A stretch of DNA of 53,630 bases. It comes from an uncultured Alistipes sp. GTDB lineage: Bacteria > Bacteroidota > Bacteroidia > Bacteroidales > Rikenellaceae. Below are positions 43,800 to 51,474 of this stretch, piece by piece. The stretch lies in assembly GCA_947364365.1 (NCBI GenBank), contig CANASP010000016.1, positions 1 through 53,630 on the forward strand, written 5' to 3'. Position numbers and translations under genes: made by a program. The notes under the pieces are model-generated. The model worked only from the letters and a program-made list of their open reading frames with translations, searched no databases and was not told the DNA's origin. Every line of letters begins with the position of its first letter. Position 1 is the stretch's first letter.

Positions 43800-46628
43800 T
43801 TACTCGTTCTTGGCCTCGGGGCGCATGACCACCTTGACCATGTTGCCGTCGGAGAGCATCTTGCGGGCGAAGGCCTGCACGTCGGCATCGGTCAGCGCGC
43901 GGATCGCCTGCTCGTAGTCGGCCAGGTAGTCGAGCCCGGCTTCGCGCTTCATCTTCAGGTAGCTCATCCAGCTGCCGTTCTGCTCCAGGCTGTTCTTCCA
44001 GTTCTTGAGCATGAACTCGCGGTGCTTCTCAATGTCCTCCGTCAGGGGACCTTCCGAGGCGATCTTCTCGATCTCGTGGAGGATGATCCCGCAGAGCTCG
44101 TCGGCCTGCTCCTCGTTGGTGTCGAACTGGATCGTCAGCCCGTAGCGCTCCGAAGGCACGTACTCGGTGCGGCCCTGCACGTGCACGCCGTAGGTGCCGC
44201 CCTTCTCCTCGCGGATCGAGACCAGGTAGCGCGACGAGAGCGCCTCGGCGAGGAAGCCCACGGCGAGCTTGTTGGCGATCGTGTGGGGCAGCTGGCCCGA
44301 GAAGAGGTAGCGCACCGAGACCTTGGGCTGCTGCATGGGCGTGCGGAAGTCCTCCTCGACCTTGCCCTCGACGGGGTTGCAGCCATCGTCGACGGAGGCG
44401 AGCGCCTTGCGGCCCGTGGGCAGCGAGCCGATGTACTTCTCGACCAGCGGCTTGAGCGTCTCGGGGTCGATGTTGCCCACGAACGTGAAGGTGAAGCCGT
44501 CGGCCGAGGGGTAGAGCTTGCGGTAGAGGGCCGGAAGAGCGGCGAAGTCGAAGGCGTCGAGCTTGTCGACCGTGAGCATCCCGCGGCGCGGGTTATGGCC
44601 GTAGGCGACGTCGCTGAAGCGCTCGGCAGCCACGAAGTCGGGGTTGGTGCGGGCGTTCTCCAGCTGCGTGCGGACCATCTTCATGAAGGTGTTGTAGTCG
44701 CCTTCGTCGAAGCGCGGCCGCTCGAAGTTGAGCCACAGCAGCTGCAACATCGTCTCGGCGTCGCGGGGCGAGCAGTGGCCGCTCATCGTGCTGGCGTATT
44801 CGTTCACCACGGGCGACACGCCGGCCGACTTGCCGGCGAGCTGCTTGCGGAGCTCCGTGGACGAGAACTTGCCCACGCCCGACATCGAGGCGATCGCGGG
44901 GATCATCGAACCCATGTGGATCTCCTCGTCGGCGAGCAGCGACAGACCGCCCGGGGCCGAGACGTCGAGGCGCAGCTCGTCGGCCTTGTAGGTCGTGGGC
45001 TTGACGACGACGCGCAGGCCGTTGGCCAGCGTCCACTCGGTGGTGCCGTAGGCCTCGTCGCGGCGCTCCTTCTTCACACGCGAACCCTTCAGCGCGACAT
45101 CCTCGGGGATGAGCGGCTCCTTGACCGCGCTGTCCTCGTAGGGTGCGATCTCCGATGCGGTCACCCGCTCGCGGATGGCCAGCAGGTCGGTCTCCGAGGG
45201 GTTGACGACACCCTCCTTCTCGGGGGCGTTGACCACGATCACTTGGTTCTGGGGGGTGATGAGCTGCTGCGCCACGGCGTTGACGGCGTCGACGTTGATC
45301 GACTTGATGAGCAGGCTGTCCATCTGCCACTCGGTCTCGGCGTCGGGCATCGGGCTGTTCTTGCGGTAGTTCTCCAGGCAGACGTCGACCAGTTGGGCGT
45401 TGGTGCGGTCGTTGCGGTTGGCGTACTGGCGCTCGCTCTGGCGCATGAGGTTCTCCTGCGCGCGCTCGAACTCGCCCTGCGTGAAGCCGTAGCGGCGCAC
45501 CTTCTCCATCTCGGTGTAGAGCGCCTCGAAGCCCTCCTTGAGCTTGCCGTCCTGCGTCATGGCCACGAAGGCCGTGATGTCGAGCGTGGGGATGACGCCC
45601 AGGCCGCCCGCCACGCTCACGCCGCCGCCGATGAACGGGGCGTCGGGCCGCATGGCGATCTCCTGCATGCGGGCGTTCTCCATCGTGGTGATGTAGGCGG
45701 CGATGACGTCGATCATCTCGCCGTAGATGAGGCCGTTCATCTGCGCGGGCAGCGCCGGGCGCTTGATGAAGAGCTGCACGCGCGAGCCCTGCATCTCGGG
45801 GTCGGTGTAGATCGATACGATCGGCTCGTCGTTGTCGGGCACGGCGATCGTCTCCTTCTGCGGCGCGTCGGCCGCCGGAGCGGGGATGTCGGCCATCAGG
45901 TTCCCGATCTTGGCCTCGATCCGGTCGACGTCGATGTCGCCCACGACGACCACGGCCTGGTAGTCGGGCCGGTACCACGCGCGGTAGAAGGCCTCCAGCT
46001 CGTCGTGGCTGAAGCCCTTGAGGCCGTCGAGGTAGCCGATCAGGTTACGCTCGGCGTACTTCGTGCCGCGGCCCACGGCCTGCAGCATCTTGATCGTCGA
46101 GCGCCACTGCGCGCCGTCGTGCGTGCGCAGCTCCTCCATGATGACGCCGCGCTCCGAGTCGATCTCCTCGGGACGCAGGGCGATGAAGTGCGACCAGTCG
46201 TGGAGGATCAGCAGCGCCGAGTCGACGACCCCCTCGCGTGCCGTCGGCACGTCGGAGATGTTGTAGACGGTCTGGTCCCAGCTCGTGCCGGCGTTGAGGT
46301 TGTAGCCGAACTTCACGCCGACGGTCTCCAGGTACTCGATCAGCTGCTTGCCCGGAAGGTTCTTCGTGCCGTTGAAGGCCATGTGTTCGAGGAAGTGGGC
46401 CAGGCCCTGCTGGCTGTCGTTCTCCTGGATGGCCCCCACGTTGTGGAGGATGTAGAAGTCGGCCTGCCCCTTGGGCTTCTCGTTGTGGCGGATGTAGTAG
46501 GTCATCCCGTTCGGGAGTCGACCGGTGCGGATCTGCCGGTCCGCGGGAATCGGCTGCATCGGATCGATCTGCGCCGATGCGGCCAAACCGATCATCGTTG
46601 CGGCGATCGTCAAGAGCAATCTCTTCAT
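43800..46628 (-). CDS. Exported M16-family zinc peptidase (pitrilysin-like, double domain)
   Basis: This 942-residue protein has a signal peptide (MKRLLLTIAATMIGLAASAQ). The inverted zinc motif HxxEH is intact as HFLEH (H78, E81, H82), with the third ligand Glu in ERGVIMEELR about 75 residues later. A second M16-like half (from about residue 510) lacks the motif but keeps the late R/Y substrate loop area (RYLVSIREEKGGTYGV). Such proteins degrade peptides in the periplasm. The XRE regulator gene is 56 bases upstream with no clear promoter between. Confidence 0.94.
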   Translation of the reverse strand: MKRLLLTIAATMIGLAASAQIDPMQPIPADRQIRTGRLPNGMTYYIRHNEKPKGQADFYILHNVGAIQENDSQQGLAHFLEHMAFNGTKNLPGKQLIEYLETVGVKFGYNLNAGTSWDQTVYNISDVPTAREGVVDSALLILHDWSHFIALRPEEIDSERGVIMEELRTHDGAQWRSTIKMLQAVGRGTKYAERNLIGYLDGLKGFSHDELEAFYRAWYRPDYQAVVVVGDIDVDRIEAKIGNLMADIPAPAADAPQKETIAVPDNDEPIVSIYTDPEMQGSRVQLFIKRPALPAQMNGLIYGEMIDVIAAYITTMENARMQEIAMRPDAPFIGGGVSVAGGLGVIPTLDITAFVAMTQDGKLKEGFEALYTEMEKVRRYGFTQGEFERAQENLMRQSERQYANRNDRTNAQLVDVCLENYRKNSPMPDAETEWQMDSLLIKSINVDAVNAVAQQLITPQNQVIVVNAPEKEGVVNPSETDLLAIRERVTASEIAPYEDSAVKEPLIPEDVALKGSRVKKERRDEAYGTTEWTLANGLRVVVKPTTYKADELRLDVSAPGGLSLLADEEIHMGSMIPAIASMSGVGKFSSTELRKQLAGKSAGVSPVVNEYASTMSGHCSPRDAETMLQLLWLNFERPRFDEGDYNTFMKMVRTQLENARTNPDFVAAERFSDVAYGHNPRRGMLTVDKLDAFDFAALPALYRKLYPSADGFTFTFVGNIDPETLKPLVEKYIGSLPTGRKALASVDDGCNPVEGKVEEDFRTPMQQPKVSVRYLFSGQLPHTIANKLAVGFLAEALSSRYLVSIREEKGGTYGVHVQGRTEYVPSERYGLTIQFDTNEEQADELCGIILHEIEKIASEGPLTEDIEKHREFMLKNWKNSLEQNGSWMSYLKMKREAGLDYLADYEQAIRALTDADVQAFARKMLSDGNMVKVVMRPEAKNE

Positions 46629-46684
46629 AAGCGTTGGTATTTGGGTGTTTTCTGTTTTACGTCCTGTTCCGGGTGCCGTCGGCT

Positions 46685-46915
46685 TTACTTCCCGTTCTGG
46701 GCGCCGTCGGTCGCGGGGCGGTATTCGATGATGTCGCCCGGCTGGCAGTCGAGCTCGCGGCAGATCGCCTCGAGCGTCGAGAAGCGGATGGCCCTCGCCT
46801 TGCCGTTCTTGAGGATCGAGAGGTTGGCGGGCGTGATCTCCACCCGTTCAGCCAGTTCGCCGAGCGAAATCTTGCGTTTGGCCATCATGACGTCGATGTT
46901 GATGATTATAGCCAT
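46685..46915 (-). CDS. Small XRE/Cro-type DNA-binding regulator
   Basis: This 76-residue helix-turn-helix protein (MAIIINIDVMMAKRKISLGELAERVEIT...) has the recognition part TPANLSILKNGKARAIRFSTLEAICRELDCQPGDII, as in the YozG-like regulators that often pair with DUF2975 membrane proteins. A run of nine G residues lies five bases before its ATG and takes the place of the ribosome binding site. It follows the DUF2975 gene by 60 bases on the same strand. Confidence 0.9.
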   Translation of the reverse strand: MAIIINIDVMMAKRKISLGELAERVEITPANLSILKNGKARAIRFSTLEAICRELDCQPGDIIEYRPATDGAQNGK

Positions 46916-46920
46916 GTCTT

Positions 46921-46929
46921 CCCCCCCCC
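46921..46929 (-). promoter_or_regulatory. Homopolymer G9 tract at the ribosome-binding position
   Basis: On the minus strand nine G, then AAGAC, then the ATG of the XRE gene. This is the only homopolymer of this length seen at a start codon in the window. Slippage here would change Shine-Dalgarno spacing. Confidence 0.75.
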
Positions 46930-46975
46930 GTTGAATCGTGTCGTCGTGTATTGTATCGTGTTCATCGCGATGTGT

Positions 46976-47686
46976 TTAGATGGTCAGCCGCTGCTCCTCT
47001 CCCAGGTTGCGGCCGATGGCGAAGACCTCGGCGGCGAAGAGGATCATGATGCCCATGATGATGGTCGAGTAGGAGATGTCGAGCCGCGTTTCGACCGCGA
47101 ACTGCGTGCCTTCGAGCAGCACGGCGGCACGGCGGGCCATGATCCAGGCCGGGATGTCCTGCAACAGCTCGACGAGGATCGTCAGCGCCCCGATGGCGCG
47201 CAGCAGCCACACGTTGCGGCTTTCGAGCGAGCGCTCCTCGCGGATCGACCGGCGCACCGAGCCGATGATGAGGAACATCATGACGATGATCGCCAGCAGG
47301 CACACGGGGATGAGCATCACCGTGAGGTAGAACCACGGACTGCCGCCGATCGAGCTGAAGGCCAGGCGGAGGGCCGAGCAGTCGGGAGCCTCCTGCTCGA
47401 CCGTGAGCGAAAGGTGCGACACGTAGCCGCGCACGGTGACGGGATCGCCGTCCTGCCCGCCGCGCAGCACCTCGCCGGCCTTGTGGACCGGGATCCGGTT
47501 CATCAGATAGACCTGGCGGGGGTTGCCCAGCGCCCAGCTCTTCATGATGTCGTTGCCGATCTCGGCCCCGTCGGCGTAGCCCTGCGAGAAGCCGGGAAGG
47601 CCGTGGGCGATGCTGACCACCAGCACGACGAAGAAGCTGACGTAGAGGACCAGCAGCCGTCGTAAGAGCGATTTTTTGTTCTGCAT
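46976..47686 (-). CDS. DUF2975 family membrane protein
   Basis: This 236-residue protein has four predicted helices (about 12-30, 103-128, 150-170 and 190-215) and an external loop with VTVRGYVSHLSL. The last part (YSTIIMGIMILFAAEVFAIGRNLGEEQRLTI) is typical of DUF2975. The family usually stands next to a small XRE regulator, as here, and may form a sensory or regulatory pair; its function is unknown. The start at 47686 fits the -7 box at 47714-47721. Confidence 0.85.
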   Translation of the reverse strand: MQNKKSLLRRLLVLYVSFFVVLVVSIAHGLPGFSQGYADGAEIGNDIMKSWALGNPRQVYLMNRIPVHKAGEVLRGGQDGDPVTVRGYVSHLSLTVEQEAPDCSALRLAFSSIGGSPWFYLTVMLIPVCLLAIIVMMFLIIGSVRRSIREERSLESRNVWLLRAIGALTILVELLQDIPAWIMARRAAVLLEGTQFAVETRLDISYSTIIMGIMILFAAEVFAIGRNLGEEQRLTI

Positions 47687-47713
47687 GTTTCCGTTGGGTT
47701 GGTTATTCCGAGG

Positions 47714-47767
47714 CAAAGATACGACAAAATTCCGAAAATCAAATAATATTTATCGTTTTTCGATAAA
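47714..47767 (-). promoter_or_regulatory. Promoter of DUF2975-XRE with upstream dyad
   Basis: On the minus strand TATCTTTG (47714-47721), TTTG 18 bases before it (47740-47743), and a perfect inverted repeat TTTATCG-TTTTT-CGATAAA (47749-47767) just upstream. The dyad is a candidate site for the XRE protein. Confidence 0.6.
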
Positions 47768-47823
47768 CCGGGGCGATGCGCAACTTTTTTCGCTTTCGTG
47801 GCGGCGAAGTCGGCGAAAAGAGC

Positions 47824-47831
47824 TATCTTTG
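47824..47831 (+). promoter_or_regulatory. -7 box of the thioesterase gene
   Basis: TATCTTTG, 31 bases before the ATG; the -33 position (about TTCG) is weak. Confidence 0.6.
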
Positions 47832-47862
47832 TTCGAACGTACCGATCCAATCTTTACCGATC

Positions 47863-48597
47863 ATGGCACAGCAATCACGCTTCGATTTTCGGATCGACCC
47901 CCAGCAGGTCGACTTCACGTTGCGGGCGACTCTGCCGTCGCTCCTCTCGGCGATTCTCAATGCCGCCGGGCTCGACGCCCACAACCGCGGCTTCGGCGTC
48001 GACGCGATCAACGCGGGCAACCGCTCGTGGGTGCTCTCGCGCATGGCCGTGGAGATCGACCGCCGCCCCGAGCAGTACACCGACTACCGGCTGCTGACGT
48101 GGATCAGCGACTACGGCCGCGTGCTCTCGACGCGCAACTTCACCCTCACCGACGCCGCCGGCACGGAGTTCGGCCGGGCCGTCACCCAGTGGGCGATGAT
48201 CGACCTTTCGACGCGCTCGGCCGTCGACCTCTCGTGGGTCGGGCGCGAGCATGCCGACGCCGTGGTGGCCGTCGAGCCCCCCGCCGAGCGGCCGCGCAAG
48301 ATCCGGGCCGTGGAGCCCGAGCGGTCGGTCGCCCACCGCGTCGTCTACAGCGACATCGACTTCAACCGCCACGTCAACACCATCCGCTACGTCGAGACGA
48401 TGGTCGACTGCCTGCCCGTCGAGTGGGCCACCTCCGAGCGCCCCGTGCGCATCGACATCCACTTCCTCCGGGAGTGCCGCTACGGCCAGACGCTCACGAT
48501 CGGGTGGCGTCTGTGCGAGGAGGAGCCGTCGGCACTCTTCGAGATAGCGGCCGACGACGGCCCGGCTGCCGTCCGCGCCTCGTTCTGTTGGAAATAA
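47863..48597 (+). CDS. Acyl-ACP thioesterase (FatA/FatB-like)
   Basis: This 244-residue double-hotdog enzyme frees fatty acids from acyl carrier protein. The catalytic region is visible as YSDIDFNRHVNTIRYVETM (Asp/Asn/His). The first hotdog has the WVLSRMAVEIDRRP strand and the GTEFGRAVTQWAMIDLSTR stretch typical of the family. The start at 47863 is chosen because it follows the -7 box. A glycosyltransferase gene follows after 29 bases. Confidence 0.9.
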   Translation: MAQQSRFDFRIDPQQVDFTLRATLPSLLSAILNAAGLDAHNRGFGVDAINAGNRSWVLSRMAVEIDRRPEQYTDYRLLTWISDYGRVLSTRNFTLTDAAGTEFGRAVTQWAMIDLSTRSAVDLSWVGREHADAVVAVEPPAERPRKIRAVEPERSVAHRVVYSDIDFNRHVNTIRYVETMVDCLPVEWATSERPVRIDIHFLRECRYGQTLTIGWRLCEEEPSALFEIAADDGPAAVRASFCWK

Positions 48598-48626
48598 CGC
48601 CCCCTGTCGGATCAAAGCCCCCAGCT

Positions 48627-49766
48627 ATGAAAATCACCATCCTCGGCCCGGCGCATCCCTATCGGGGGGGCCTGGCGGCCATCATGGAGACCATGGCCCG
48701 CCTCTTCGGCCGTCGCGGCCACGAGGTGCTGGTGCGTACCTTCACGCTCCAGTACCCCTCGCTCCTGTTTCCCGGCGAGAGCCAGACGGTCTCGTCGCCC
48801 GCACCCGCCGACCTGCGGATCGTCCGCTGCGTCGACACCATGAACCCCTTCAACTGGTGGCGTGTGGGCCGTGCGATCCGCCGCGAGCGCCCCGACTTCA
48901 TCCTCATGAAGTACTGGACCCCCTTCATGGCCCCCTGCTTCGGCACGATCGCCCGCATCGCCCGCCGCAACGGCCACACGAAGCTCCTCTGCCAGATCGA
49001 TAACGTCGAGCCCCACGAACACCACCTCACCGACCGGCGGTTCAACCGCTACTTCCTCCGTGCGGTCGACGGCTTCGTCTACATGTCGGAGCAGGTCCGC
49101 GGCGAGCTGCGCGGCTACACCGACGCACCGGCGCTCTTCTCGCCCCATCCGCTCTTCGCCAACTTCGGCGAGCGGGTCGACCGCGGCCGCGCCTGCCTGC
49201 GCCTGGGGCTCGAACCCTCGCTCCGCTATGCGCTCTTCTTCGGGCTCGTGCGCGACTACAAGGGGCTCGACCTGCTGCTCGACGCCTGGGCCCGCCTCCG
49301 CCGCGCGGGGCGCACGGCCGAACGCCGGCTGATCGTCGCGGGCGAGTTCTACACCGACAAGGCCCCCTACCTGCAACGGATCGCCGACAACGGCCTGCAG
49401 GACGAGGTGCTGCTCTACGACCGCTTCATCCCCGACGAGGAGGTCAAGCACTACTTCTCGGTGGCCGACTTCGTGGTGCAGCCTTACAAGAGCGCGACGC
49501 AGAGCGGCGTGACGCAGATCGCCTACCAGTTCTCCACGCCGATGATCGTCACGCGCGTGGGGGGCCTCCCCGAGATCGTGCCCGACGGCCGCGCGGGGCT
49601 GGTGTGCGACCCTTCGGTCGAGGGGGTCGCCGGGGCCATCGACCGCATCTGGGACGACGCGACGCTCGATCGCCTGCGCGAGGGGTGCGCCGAGGAGCGC
49701 AAGCGTTTCTCGTGGGAGGAGATGTGCAACCGCCTTGAGGAGCTCTACGACCAAATTAAGAATTAA
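48627..49766 (+). CDS. Family 4 glycosyltransferase (GT-B fold)
   Basis: This 379-residue retaining glycosyltransferase starts with the Gly-rich loop GPAHPYRGGLAAIMETMA, has FGLVRDYKGLDLLLDA in the linker to the second domain and the nucleotide-sugar site FVVQPYKSATQSGVTQIAYQF (with the E of the usual E-x7-E replaced at its first position), then VGGLPEIV. It resembles Bacteroidota enzymes of lipid or polysaccharide glycosylation. The sugar is unknown. Confidence 0.9.
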   Translation: MKITILGPAHPYRGGLAAIMETMARLFGRRGHEVLVRTFTLQYPSLLFPGESQTVSSPAPADLRIVRCVDTMNPFNWWRVGRAIRRERPDFILMKYWTPFMAPCFGTIARIARRNGHTKLLCQIDNVEPHEHHLTDRRFNRYFLRAVDGFVYMSEQVRGELRGYTDAPALFSPHPLFANFGERVDRGRACLRLGLEPSLRYALFFGLVRDYKGLDLLLDAWARLRRAGRTAERRLIVAGEFYTDKAPYLQRIADNGLQDEVLLYDRFIPDEEVKHYFSVADFVVQPYKSATQSGVTQIAYQFSTPMIVTRVGGLPEIVPDGRAGLVCDPSVEGVAGAIDRIWDDATLDRLREGCAEERKRFSWEEMCNRLEELYDQIKN

Positions 49767-50032
49767 GAATTGAAAGTTGAACTTCGCGGGTAAGCGAGGC
49801 ATAGTCCGCCTTTGCGGCCTCTGCCGAGCCGAAGCGAAGCCAAGCGCCCGAAGGGCGGTTAAAATTGCGGATAGCCGGTGCAGAGATCGGTTGTTCCCTG
49901 CACCGAGCGTGTGCGTGGCGTGGCTCCATTTCCGACATCGGGTTTTCTGTTGCGGGTGCTTTCCGTTTTTCATCTCGCATGCACCCTCCGCGGGCTGGAG
50001 TCCATTTTCAATTTGTCTTGCCTTCGCACGAA
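49767..50032. other. Gene-free stretch with AT-rich motif and decayed repeats
   Basis: It holds AATTAAGAATTAAGAATTG (from 49754, overlapping the gene end), a decayed copy of the promoter-bearing repeat (49785-49840), and ACCCTCCGCGGGCTGGAGTC (about 49983), a remnant of the R1-R7 family. No gene is supported. Confidence 0.55.
49785..49840 (-). repeat. Decayed copy of the promoter-bearing palindromic repeat (copy 4)
   Basis: On the minus strand GCTTCGCTTCGGCTCGGCA, an imperfect palindrome, then TGCCTCGCTTACCCGCG. The order and the CTCGCTTA word match copies 1-3, but the -7 box is gone. Confidence 0.45.
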
Positions 50033-50066
50033 AAAGCCCGACACCTCGCGAAAGGTACCGGGCTTT
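50026..50066 (-). terminator. Terminator of the MFS transporter gene
   Basis: On the minus strand AAAGCCCG (50059-50066) pairs with CGGGCTTT (50033-50040), with an inner ACCT/AGGT stem, followed by TTCGTGCG after a TTTTT run. Confidence 0.8.
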
Positions 50067-50086
50067 CCTGTATCGGTCGCTGCCGG

Positions 50087-51457
50087 TTATTTCTTGATGT
50101 TGGGCAGCTCCAGGCCGTAGCCCTTCTTGCGGTCCTCGATCTTGAGGTAGAAGCTGAAGATGAAGGCCAGCACGCCGAACGACGAGAAGATCACCATCGG
50201 GGCCGTATAGCTGCCCGTGGCGTCGAGCACCTTGCCGATGAGCAGCGGCACCAGACACAGACCGATGTTCTGGATCCAGAAGATGAGGCAGTAGGCCGAG
50301 CCGAGCACCTTCTCGTCGATGATCTTGGGCACCGAGGGCCACAGCGCCGCCGGCACGAGCGAGAACGACACGCCGAGCGTCACCACCAGCAGCAGCGCCA
50401 GCCACTGCGAGGGGAACAACGGTAGCACGAAGGCGAAGCTCAGGTGGCAGGCGATCATGATCAGGGCGCCGACCATGAGCATCGTGGCGCCCTTGCCGCG
50501 GAAGTCGAGCAGCGCGCCGAGGAACGGTGTGAGCACCATGGCCAGCACGGGGAAGCAGCTGAACAGGCGCGCCGCAGCCTCGGCGTCGATCCCGAGGGTC
50601 ACCTCCAGGAAGTTGGGCGCATAGCGCTGGAAGGGGAAGATGGCCGAGTAGTAGAGCACGCAGAGCAGCGCCACTAACCAGAACATCTTGCTCGAGAAGA
50701 TCTGGCGGAGGTCCCGGATCTGGAACTCCTCGTCCGACGACTTCTCCTCCTTCATCTCGCCGGCGGCGATGAGCTGCCGGTCGAGGCGGCGGTCCATGCA
50801 GACGAAGACCGTGTAGCTCAGCATGCCGATCACGAGCAGCGCCGTGCAGAAGGCCACGGGAGCCACCACCGACCGATCGTAGAGGTTCGAGATCATCGGG
50901 GCGATCCACATCACGGCGAAGACGCCCAGACGGGCGATGGCCATCTCAAGACCCATGGCCAGCGCCATCTCCTTGCCCTGGAACCACTTGGCGATCGCCT
51001 TCGAGACGGTCGTGCCGGCCATCTCGGCGCCGCAGCCGAAGATCATGAAGCCCAGCGAGGCCATCTTGGCGCTGCCGGGGAAGGCCGTCCACCAGCTGTC
51101 GAGCCAGCCGCAGAGCGCCGTGGTCTGGAACCAGTCGGTGATGCCCACGAACTTGATCGAGGCGCCGACGACCATCAGGCCGGCCGAGAGCAGCCCCGTG
51201 AAGCGGATGCCCATCTTGTCGAGGATGATGCCCGCGAAGATGAGGAAGAAGACGAAGACGTTGAGGAAGTACTCCGAGGCGGCGTAGGTGCCGAAGGTCG
51301 TGCTGTCCCAGCCGCGCGCCGACTCGATGAGCGACTTGAGCGGCGACATCACGTCGACGAACATGTAGGCGAAGAACATCATCGACGCCACGAGAACGAG
51401 CGCCGTCCATCGCGCGATGAACGAGTCGTTGAGCTTTTGTTGCATGGTTGCTGTCAT
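50087..51457 (-). CDS. Major facilitator superfamily transporter
   Basis: This 456-residue protein has twelve predicted helices with a polar central loop (DRQLIAAGEMKEEKSSDEEFQIRDLRQI, about residues 225-250). The MFS motif between helices 2 and 3 is LDKMGIRFTG, and the domain-two copy is LDFRGKGATM. It belongs to the NarK/OPA-like broad group by eye, but the substrate cannot be told. Two starts are possible (51457 or 51445); the first has AAAGGATAA before it. It starts 17 bases after the TPR gene stop, so the two are probably co-transcribed. Confidence 0.88.
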   Translation of the reverse strand: MTATMQQKLNDSFIARWTALVLVASMMFFAYMFVDVMSPLKSLIESARGWDSTTFGTYAASEYFLNVFVFFLIFAGIILDKMGIRFTGLLSAGLMVVGASIKFVGITDWFQTTALCGWLDSWWTAFPGSAKMASLGFMIFGCGAEMAGTTVSKAIAKWFQGKEMALAMGLEMAIARLGVFAVMWIAPMISNLYDRSVVAPVAFCTALLVIGMLSYTVFVCMDRRLDRQLIAAGEMKEEKSSDEEFQIRDLRQIFSSKMFWLVALLCVLYYSAIFPFQRYAPNFLEVTLGIDAEAAARLFSCFPVLAMVLTPFLGALLDFRGKGATMLMVGALIMIACHLSFAFVLPLFPSQWLALLLVVTLGVSFSLVPAALWPSVPKIIDEKVLGSAYCLIFWIQNIGLCLVPLLIGKVLDATGSYTAPMVIFSSFGVLAFIFSFYLKIEDRKKGYGLELPNIKK

Positions 51458-51474
51458 TTATCCTTTGGTTTGAG

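Noticed and set aside
46665-46709. Short direct repeat (GTTCYGGGYGCCGTCGG) at the end of the XRE gene
   Set aside because: Two 17-base copies 28 bases apart; probably a small local duplication without function.
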